From the NCBI GenBank assembly GCA_030141605.1, contig JAQGDQ010002447.1, forward strand, positions 1 through 31,538: a stretch of DNA of 31,538 bases, read 5' to 3'. Position 1 is the stretch's first letter. Every line of letters begins with the position of its first letter. Below the pieces are notes generated by a model that was not told the origin of the DNA, did no database searches, and saw nothing but the letters and a program-made list of their open reading frames with translations. The position numbers and the translations under genes are program-made. Shown in pieces: positions 24,984-31,538 of this stretch. Source of the stretch: Tubiluchus corallicola. Its lineage: Eukaryota > Priapulida > Priapulimorpha > Priapulimorphida > Tubiluchidae.

Positions 24984-27789
24984 AATACTGATCAGAGGGG
25001 CTCGTCAACACAATCTTAAAAACATCGACATCGATATTCCTAAAAACAAACTCGTCATCATTACAGGGGTGAGTGGATCCGGTAAATCCACATTAGCTTT
25101 TGATACCATATATGCGGAGGGGCAGAGACGTTATGTTGAATCTTTGTCTGCGTATGCGCGTCAATTTTTGGAGCTCATGGAGAAACCGGACGTTGATAGT
25201 ATCGATTTCCTCTCTCCTGCGATCAGCATTGAGCAAAAATCTGTCTCAAGGAATCCCAGATCGACGGTCGGTACTACTACCGAGATATATGACTACATGC
25301 GATTATTGTTTGCCCGTGTTGGGGATGTACATTGTCCTGAGTGTAATGAAAAGATACAGTCTTACACCGTTCAGCAGATAGTGGATGCTATTCTTAGTCG
25401 GGATGAGGGCACTAGAGTGGAGATCATGGCTCCTGTTGTACGCGGCAAGAAGGGGGAGTACAAAAAGCTTTTTAAAGATTTGCTCAAGAACGGTTTTGTA
25501 CGCGTTTGTGTTGACGGAGAGTTCTACCGTCTTGAGGATGATATTACGCTGGACAAAAATGTAAAACATTCAATATCTGTCAATATAGACAGAATAAAGG
25601 TCGCCTCAGACATTAAGAGAAGAATAACGGACTCCGTGGAGACTGCTTTGAATATAGGGAACGGTCTTGTGGAGCTTCTAGTGGATGATGAAGTAACCCT
25701 CATGAGTGAGAGGTTTTCATGCGTTGATTGCGGCGTAAGTTTTGACGAGATAGAGCCCAGGATGTTCTCCTTTAATAATCCATACGGGGCATGCCCAGAA
25801 TGCGATGGTTTGGGGGAAAAAGAGGTCTTTGATCTTAATGCTATCATTGTGGATGACGACAAAAGTGTTCGTGAGGGGGTTATAAAACCTTGGGAAAATT
25901 TTGATAACTTCCATTTTTATAGTGTGTTAAACGCATTGTCTGCGGAGTACAATATAGATTTGAATGCCCCTTGGAAAGACCTCAAGGAAGAGGATAAAGA
26001 TATTTTGCTCAACGGAGTTTCTATTCCTCTTAAAATTTACACTTTTAGTGGAGAAAAGAGGGTAGAACACGATAAATTTTTTACGGGCGTCACGGGTTAT
26101 CTAGAGAGTATGATATCTTCCGGCAAGTTTTCTGAGGTGAGTTTTGCCAAAAAGTTTATGACCACATCGAGTTGTAAAGTTTGTCATGGTTCCAGGCTGA
26201 AGAAGAATAGCCTTTCCGTATACGTAGGTGGTTATAACATCCACGATATAGCTAGCATGGATATAAGCGATGCTTACGATTTTTTTAGTACTCTTGAGGT
26301 TGGCGGCTTTAAAAAGGTAGTGTACGAAAAGATAACTAGCGAGATCAAGTTGAGGTTAAAATTTCTTAAAGATGTTGGCATTGGCTATATCACCATCGAT
26401 CGCAAATCCGGCAGCTTGTCTGGTGGAGAGGGGCAGAGGATTCGTTTAGCTACTCAAATTGGCTCAGGATTAACCGGGGTGTTATATGTCCTTGATGAGC
26501 CTTCTATAGGTCTTCATCAGAGGGACAATGATATGCTTATAGGCACATTGAAAAACCTCAGAGATATAGGGAACACTCTCCTTGTGGTGGAGCATGACGA
26601 AGACACAATACTTGCCTCGGATTTTATCGTTGACATGGGCCCCCATGCGGGGAGATATGGCGGTAAAATAGTATTCCAGGGCACGAGTGAAGAATTGCTG
26701 AAGAGCAGCGATTCGCTGACGGGTGATTATCTCAGTGGAAAAAAGAGCATTGAGGTTCCTTCAAGCAGAAGGGGTGGGGATGGTAGATTCATTGAGATCG
26801 TCAATGCGAGGAAAAATAATTTAAAATCTGTCAGCGTGAAATTGCCGTTAGGTGTAATTTGTTGCATTACGGGTGTTAGCGGTTCCGGTAAGTCCACTCT
26901 CATTATGGATGTTTTGTACGAAGGCTTGGTGAAGAAGATCAATGGCAATTCTTCCAAAAAAAATAGTGATTGTGATGATATCCTTGGGGCAGAGCATATA
27001 GACAAAATTATAGATATTGACCAGTCCCCCATAGGACGTACTCCCCGTTCGAATCCGTCCACATATACGGGGATTTTAACGTGGATACGTAACCTTTTTG
27101 CTGCTCTGCCAGATGCAAAACTGAGGGGCTATAATGCCAGCAGGTTTAGCTTTAATGTCAAGGGTGGGCGTTGTGAAATCTGCGGCGGCGATGGTCATAT
27201 TAAGATAGAGATGCATTTTTTGCCTGATATGTATGTCAAGTGTGATAGTTGTCATGGCAAAAGGTACAATAGAGATACCTTGGATGTAAGGTACAAGGGA
27301 AAAAGTATTGCTGATGTCTTGGATATGACGGTTAATCAGTCCAGTGAATTTTTTGACAATATTCCGAAGCTTTCCAACATGTTAGGAGTGCTAAAGGATG
27401 TGGGGCTAGGTTACATAAAGCTTGGTCAATCTGCAACTACCCTGTCTGGTGGCGAAGCTCAGCGGATAAAGCTGGCAAAAGAGCTGATGAAGAGGGCTAC
27501 AGGAAAGACTTTGTACATCTTTGATGAACCAACTACGGGATTACATTTTGACGATATTAACAAGCTGATTACTGTTTTCAGAAGGTTGACGGATACTGGG
27601 AATACGGTTATCATAATCGAGCACAATTTGGATGTTATAAAGTGTGCGGATTATGTCGTCGATCTCGGCCCTTTGGGCGGAGATGGCGGTGGAGAGGTAA
27701 TATTTGCAGGAACTCCGGAGGATTGCACCAGATGCAACTCTTCCTTTACCGGCAAATATCTCGAGAAGAAAATATCTGGAGTTGTTTAG
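24961..27789 (+). CDS. uvrA: Excinuclease ABC subunit A
   Basis: UvrA recognises bulky DNA lesions and loads UvrB in nucleotide excision repair. The 942-residue protein has two ABC ATPase halves. Walker A motifs GVSGSGKST lie at about 36 and 638; signatures LSGGEGQRIRLA (about 486) and LSGGEAQRIKLA (about 831) each precede a Walker B (VLDEPSIGLH, IFDEPTTGLH). Zinc motifs include CVDC...CPEC (about 254-281) and CEICGGDGH...CDSCHGKRYN (about 739-766). YVESLSAYARQFL is the classic N-terminal signature. AAGGAGG lies only three bases before ATG 24961 but nine before TTG 24967, so the true start may be the TTG. It overlaps the DUF342 gene by 23 bp. Confidence 0.96.
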   Translation: MILKFPDKILIRGARQHNLKNIDIDIPKNKLVIITGVSGSGKSTLAFDTIYAEGQRRYVESLSAYARQFLELMEKPDVDSIDFLSPAISIEQKSVSRNPRSTVGTTTEIYDYMRLLFARVGDVHCPECNEKIQSYTVQQIVDAILSRDEGTRVEIMAPVVRGKKGEYKKLFKDLLKNGFVRVCVDGEFYRLEDDITLDKNVKHSISVNIDRIKVASDIKRRITDSVETALNIGNGLVELLVDDEVTLMSERFSCVDCGVSFDEIEPRMFSFNNPYGACPECDGLGEKEVFDLNAIIVDDDKSVREGVIKPWENFDNFHFYSVLNALSAEYNIDLNAPWKDLKEEDKDILLNGVSIPLKIYTFSGEKRVEHDKFFTGVTGYLESMISSGKFSEVSFAKKFMTTSSCKVCHGSRLKKNSLSVYVGGYNIHDIASMDISDAYDFFSTLEVGGFKKVVYEKITSEIKLRLKFLKDVGIGYITIDRKSGSLSGGEGQRIRLATQIGSGLTGVLYVLDEPSIGLHQRDNDMLIGTLKNLRDIGNTLLVVEHDEDTILASDFIVDMGPHAGRYGGKIVFQGTSEELLKSSDSLTGDYLSGKKSIEVPSSRRGGDGRFIEIVNARKNNLKSVSVKLPLGVICCITGVSGSGKSTLIMDVLYEGLVKKINGNSSKKNSDCDDILGAEHIDKIIDIDQSPIGRTPRSNPSTYTGILTWIRNLFAALPDAKLRGYNASRFSFNVKGGRCEICGGDGHIKIEMHFLPDMYVKCDSCHGKRYNRDTLDVRYKGKSIADVLDMTVNQSSEFFDNIPKLSNMLGVLKDVGLGYIKLGQSATTLSGGEAQRIKLAKELMKRATGKTLYIFDEPTTGLHFDDINKLITVFRRLTDTGNTVIIIEHNLDVIKCADYVVDLGPLGGDGGGEVIFAGTPEDCTRCNSSFTGKYLEKKISGVV

Positions 27790-29508
27790 GTGAAGTCTTT
27801 TTGTTTAAAATCTTTTCTGTGCTTACTTTTTGTTGCTGTGGCCTTTGCGGGCTATGGAGAGGCTTCCCAAAGTGATGTCGACAGCGTTATAAAAAGATAT
27901 GAAGTGTTTCATAAAAACGGCTCCACCAAGCGTATATCTTATCTGAATGCATGTAAAGAGCTTTACTCTTTGTACGAAAAGGACCCGAGCAGCGTTTATG
28001 CGGCTGAGGCTCTGCACAGCATCACGGTAATTTACGGGGCGAGTTATGGTCGCTACGGGATAGAGGATGATCTTAAGAATCAGTTGAAATATTTTCGTCT
28101 TGTTGGAGTGATGGATAACAAATATTCGCCGGGAGCCTATCTCCAAGCGGCAAACATTTACAGCGATTTACTCAAGGATCACTCATCTGCCATATTTATG
28201 CTTAACAAACTGGAGGAGAAGTATCCATCCAGCCCTGAGGCTGTCCAGGGTAGGGCTAAATATGCTGCCATTAGTGGCAAGTTTGACAAAAAACCTTATG
28301 TGCCGAGCAAACCTGTCAACATACAGAGCCGTACCGCTTTTACGGATAAAGAGCTTGAGAGCATTTCCGGTGGACGTCCGGTGATCAAGAATATTCGCTA
28401 CTACAGCAGTGATGTCAAGACCCGTATTGTCATAGACTTGACCGGAGAGGTAAGCTTCCAAAAGCATTGGCTAAAGGAAGACCCTTCAATAGGCAAGCCT
28501 CCAAGGCTTTACGTAGATATCAATGGTAGTGGTGTGGCAAGTGATATCCCCGCTAGTATCGAGCTTAACAACGAGTTTATATCCAATGTTCGCTGGGCGT
28601 ATAACAAACCTTGGGTGCCTCGCATCGTGTTGGATACGGAGAACGTTACAGAATTTGATGTTTTTGCCCTACCGGAACCTTATCGCATCGTTATAGATGT
28701 GCGTTCCGATGAACCGCATACGTTGAAAACTCCCGACATAACCGTAGATGTGAGAGATAGCGATGGCAACGTACCCCTTACAGAAGTTTTTCGTTTGGGT
28801 GTGCGCACGCTTGTTCTTGATCCAGGTCATGGTGGGAAGGATCCTGGCGCTGTAGCACACGGCATCAAGGAGAAAGATCTTGTGCTCAGCGTGTCAAAAT
28901 ACGTAAAAGAGCTATTTGATAGGGATGGGGAGATCAATACTCGCTTGACGAGAGATGAGGATGTGTTCATCCCCCTTGAAGAGCGTCCTGCGATTGCAAA
29001 TGCTCTACAAGCAGATATCTTCATGTCTGTACATGGCAATGCTTCGGAGAACTCCGGTCTGAAAGGTATTATGACATTTGTTTTGAATGTTACCAATGAT
29101 CAAACAGCCTTGGAAGTTGCTGCACTTGAAAATCAATCAACCACCAAAGCGATATCTGAATTGCAAGGTATCCTGGAAAGTATCATCAAGGGGAACAACT
29201 TGGAGCAATCCCTAAAGGTTGCGGGAGTAGTCCAAGAAAATATGTTGAAAGCTCGAAATTATGATAAAACTTATGACAAAGGTGTCAGGCAAGCCCCCTT
29301 CTACGTTCTTGTCGGAGCGGATATGCCTGCGGTATTGGTTGAAGTGGGGTTTATTACAAATGCCGAAGAGGCCAACAAAATGAAGAGTGAGAGCGACAAA
29401 AAGGCGATTGCAGAGGGCATATACAAGGGGCTGAAGGAGTATATTGATCTTGTGAACAAGGACAAAGAGTTTAGCGGATCGGCTAGAGATTATTCTTCTG
29501 CCCGCTGA
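27790..29508 (+). CDS. N-acetylmuramoyl-L-alanine amidase (AmiC-like) with N-terminal helical and AMIN domains
   Basis: This zinc amidase cleaves the stem peptide from murein during cell separation. The GTG start immediately follows the uvrA stop. A signal peptide (about 1-25) leads into a helical, TPR-like region (about 27-170), an AMIN domain (about 195-310; PVIKNIRYYSSDVKTRIVIDL) that targets division sites in relatives, and an amidase_3 catalytic domain (about 335-552). The likely zinc ligands are His347 (LDPGHGGKDPGA), Glu361 (IKEKDLVL) and His415 (MSVHGNAS), with the catalytic Glu at 518 (VEVGFITN). The full length is 572 residues. Linkage to uvrA is positional, not functional, as far as I can tell. 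Confidence 0.93.
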   Translation: MKSFCLKSFLCLLFVAVAFAGYGEASQSDVDSVIKRYEVFHKNGSTKRISYLNACKELYSLYEKDPSSVYAAEALHSITVIYGASYGRYGIEDDLKNQLKYFRLVGVMDNKYSPGAYLQAANIYSDLLKDHSSAIFMLNKLEEKYPSSPEAVQGRAKYAAISGKFDKKPYVPSKPVNIQSRTAFTDKELESISGGRPVIKNIRYYSSDVKTRIVIDLTGEVSFQKHWLKEDPSIGKPPRLYVDINGSGVASDIPASIELNNEFISNVRWAYNKPWVPRIVLDTENVTEFDVFALPEPYRIVIDVRSDEPHTLKTPDITVDVRDSDGNVPLTEVFRLGVRTLVLDPGHGGKDPGAVAHGIKEKDLVLSVSKYVKELFDRDGEINTRLTRDEDVFIPLEERPAIANALQADIFMSVHGNASENSGLKGIMTFVLNVTNDQTALEVAALENQSTTKAISELQGILESIIKGNNLEQSLKVAGVVQENMLKARNYDKTYDKGVRQAPFYVLVGADMPAVLVEVGFITNAEEANKMKSESDKKAIAEGIYKGLKEYIDLVNKDKEFSGSARDYSSAR

Positions 29509-29606
29509 GTTTGCCCCACTGTAAGGGTAACAATTTATTTTGCCGTGGCCTTTGAGTGTTTGTTGAGTCGCTTCCTGTCGGATAATGGGTAAAGCTTGAA
29601 AAAAAA

Positions 29607-30460
29607 ATGAAAAAAAAACTTGTGAAACCTATAAAGAACGTGTTTGACTTGACATCTACCCTGATCAAAGCGTTGAAACATCGTATACTGATATACCGCC
29701 CAAAACTAAAGATAAGGATCGACACAAAGCGCTATCTTCTCAAAACTGCTGAAAACAATGCAGAGCTACAGAAAGCTCTCAAGCTGCGATATGAGGTTTT
29801 CTATACAGAATCGCTCAATACCAAGAAGATGTTGAAGATGGATTTTGATCGTTTTGACATGAACTATGATCACATCATAATAATGGATAAAAAAGATGGC
29901 AATAAAGTAATAGGCACTTACCGCTTAATTAGCAGTAGCAACGCAAAACATTTTTATTCAGGCACGGAGTTCAAGATTAAAAAGATCAAATCTCTGCCAA
30001 ATATAAAGGTGGAGTTGGGGCGTGCCTGTGTTGACAAAAATCATCGTAAAGGTGTTGTATTGGGTCTTTTGTGGAAGGGTTTTTATAAATATGCTGTAGA
30101 TAGCGGAGCCAGATATCTTTTTGGCCTATCCATAAAGAGTGATGATTTCCTCCAAGCTGCTGCCATACACAAGTATTTTGAGGCCGAAGGGAAGATGAAG
30201 CATATACCAGGTCTTACTCTCTAAAAAAGTTTCGCATCAAAGATTTTGACAAATACCTTGAGACTGTGGAGAGCTCTGGAGCCTTTAATGCCGCGGATAT
30301 TGATAAGTTGCTCCCTCCTCTTCTCAAACATTATATAAAATATGGTGCAAAAATATGTGGGGAACCGGCATATGATGCTGCATTTAGGTGCCTCGATTTC
30401 TTTACACTGATAGATTTGGACGAATTATCGGATTTGGCTAAGGACAGATTTGAGACATGA
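29607..30460 (+). pseudogene. OlsB-like ornithine-ACP N-acyltransferase (GNAT, COG3176), frame-broken
   Basis: OlsB-type enzymes put a 3-hydroxyacyl chain on ornithine, the first step of ornithine lipid synthesis. The N-terminal part (to about residue 200) has ALKLRYEVFYTE, VIGTYRLISS and the family core VELGRACVDKNHRKGVVLGLLWKG. The frame then meets a TAA at 30222-30224. A -1 shift near 30208, for example one lost A in CCAAGG, restores SYSLKKFRIKDF and the conserved end PPLLKHYIKYGAKICGEPAYD through to 30460. The start ATG lies between two runs of nine A. The end overlaps the acyltransferase gene as ATGA. The 98 bp upstream contain no clear promoter or terminator. Confidence 0.85.
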
Positions 30461-31242
30461 TTCGTATATTTAGGATAACTTACAGATTTGTGCTATTCAT
30501 CAGCTTGTTAGTTCTTTTTATCGTAGGTTCTCTGTTTTTCATAGGCGTATTTGAAAGGGATAGGGTGGTATCCAGGAGTAAAAGAGCTTCCCTTATAGGA
30601 AAGCTTCTCTCCATTTACATGAAGGTTGCAGGGGTAAGGATTAGCTTGGATTTACCGCCCGGTGACGTTTGGAATATTGGTGGTATTTTGGTTGCCAATC
30701 ATACCACGTATATCGATGTGATGCTTCTGTTGCAGGTGTGCACTGGAACATTCGTCACATCTGTTGAAGTTCGAGATACTCCGGTGCTCGGTTTTTTCTG
30801 CAAGCTGTGCGATCTATTCTTTGTTGAAAGGCGCAATGTCAGTAGTGTTTGTGCAGAGTCCCTTGAGATGTCCGAGTATTTGAAAGGTGGTGGAACCATA
30901 ATTCTTTTTCCAGAAGGAACCAGCTCTGATGGCAGAGGAGTGCTTCCGTTCAAGGGAACATTTTTACAGCCCGCTTATATTGCAGATGTTGCTGTTACGC
31001 CTGTCTGCATTAAATACCTTAAGGTCGATGGGAAGAATATTGATGATGATATGAGAGATAAAGTTTTTTACTATGGAGATATTACATTTATCACAAGTTT
31101 TATAAATTTTCTCAGTTTTAAATCGATAGATGTAAAAATTTCAGTCCTTGAAACGGTGCATCCAAAATCTTTTGAGAATAGAAAAGCTCTGAGCCAGCAT
31201 CTACACGGAATTATTGAGGCCGAATATCATCGCATCGCCTAA
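30457..31242 (+). CDS. PlsC/OlsA-type 1-acyl-sn-glycerol-3-phosphate or lyso-ornithine lipid acyltransferase
   Basis: This is a 261-residue membrane-bound acyltransferase of the PlsC family. An N-terminal membrane segment (about 10-32; LFISLLVLFIVGSLFFIG) precedes the catalytic motif NHTTYID (residues 81-87, His82 and Asp87) and the substrate motif LFPEGTSSDGRG (about 150-161). Pairing with the OlsB-like gene through a four-base overlap suggests OlsA, which adds the second acyl chain to lyso-ornithine lipid; a general PlsC role in phospholipid synthesis remains possible. The frame is intact. No terminator is obvious after the stop. Confidence 0.9.
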   Translation: MIRIFRITYRFVLFISLLVLFIVGSLFFIGVFERDRVVSRSKRASLIGKLLSIYMKVAGVRISLDLPPGDVWNIGGILVANHTTYIDVMLLLQVCTGTFVTSVEVRDTPVLGFFCKLCDLFFVERRNVSSVCAESLEMSEYLKGGGTIILFPEGTSSDGRGVLPFKGTFLQPAYIADVAVTPVCIKYLKVDGKNIDDDMRDKVFYYGDITFITSFINFLSFKSIDVKISVLETVHPKSFENRKALSQHLHGIIEAEYHRIA

Positions 31243-31300
31243 ATGTTTCTCTTCATAAATTCATATAAATATATTTTTTACGCCAGTTATTAAATTTTAG

Positions 31301-31329
31301 CTGTTTCTTTTTTCTTTTTATGGTATAAT
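31301..31329 (+). promoter_or_regulatory. Extended -10 promoter reading out of the window
   Basis: TATAAT at 31324-31329 is preceded by TGG (extended -10 TGn), with a poor -35 (CTGTTT at 31301-31306, spacing 17). The start would fall near 31336. No ORF appears by 31538, so it drives either a gene with a leader of more than 200 bases or a small RNA. Confidence 0.5.
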
Positions 31330-31335
31330 ATACCC

Positions 31336-31538
31336 ACGTTGCAAAGGTGTAGCGTTTTTGGCTGGTACATCAATTGTTCAATTGCTGTGTGGCCGGTTCT
31401 AAATATTTTTCTTTTTCAATTAAATACATTATCGATTTTTTTAGTTTTACATTTTTTTTCTTAAAAATTATTTTGTATTTTTAAATCATTCTAAAATACC
31501 AGTAGTGCGGCATTATAGCGCAATTGCCGCTATCTTTC
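31336..31538 (+). other. AT-rich non-coding tail with hairpins
   Basis: After the extended -10 promoter I see no coding frame. A hairpin at 31365-31390 pairs CAATT with AATTG around GTTC and extends over a mismatch by five more pairs, with a T-rich run at 31405-31416. Near the window end, GCGGCA (31507-31512) and TGCCGC (31525-31530) form a 6-bp stem. This could be a structured leader or a small RNA; no known riboswitch class is recognised. Confidence 0.3.

Noticed and set aside
29509-29606. Promoter or terminator between the amidase and the olsB-like gene
   Set aside because: TTGAGT boxes and GATAAT at 29581 are spaced 12 or 23 bp apart, and no stem with a T run is present.

Overview
The window reads as a moderately AT-rich chromosome segment from a diderm, LPS-bearing bacterium. 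It carries BamA, a Skp-like chaperone, lipid A acyltransferases, LpxI in place of LpxH, a futalosine-pathway menaquinone gene (mqnC) and an ornithine-lipid type acyltransferase pair. This combination fits a deltaproteobacterial or Deferribacterota-like lineage, but the sequence alone does not fix the taxon. No phage, transposon, CRISPR array or rRNA is visible. All genes except one glycosyltransferase, and a decayed ORF beside it, lie on the + strand.

Layout. 1-335: end of hisG. 332-7353: envelope block of bamA, skp/ompH, lpxD, fabZ, lpxA, a Gfo/Idh oxidoreductase and lpxI, mostly with overlapping ends. 7350-10652: prepilin peptidase, tyrS and a DUF1015 gene. 10653-16161: an intergenic region with a promoter, then a very large lipoprotein locus (four Ig-like repeats, an anchor-D-like domain, then beta-propeller sequence) that ends at a strong terminator. 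16189-19358: a regulated pentose-phosphate operon, gnd-zwf-pgl. 19424-20833 (minus): a GT4 glycosyltransferase and a decayed small ORF. 20827-22153: tRNA-Gly, tRNA-Cys and mqnC, with clear promoters. 22286-29508: a tightly packed chain of GAF histidine kinase, fapA-like DUF342 gene, uvrA and an N-acetylmuramoyl-L-alanine amidase. 29607-31242: olsB-like and plsC-like acyltransferases. 31243-31538: AT-rich non-coding tail with an extended -10 promoter.

The dominant oddity is broken reading frames. Single-base shifts or stops interrupt bamA (three lesions in about 80 bp), skp (three in about 80 bp), pilD, tyrS, the big lipoprotein (amber plus two shifts) and olsB. The protein sense resumes cleanly on the far side each time. 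Because bamA and tyrS are normally essential and the shifts go both ways, local sequence or assembly error is my leading explanation; genuine gene decay is the alternative. The long stretch from about 16.2 to 30.2 kb is unbroken apart from the decayed minus-strand ORF.

I did not find a clear undescribed system. The best leads are the giant Ig/propeller lipoprotein with an in-frame amber codon, a G6PDH with a near-invariant active-site Lys replaced by Met, nested palindromes over the pentose-phosphate promoter, a predicted leaderless mqnC mRNA, and the physical coupling of a soluble histidine kinase to a DUF342 protein.
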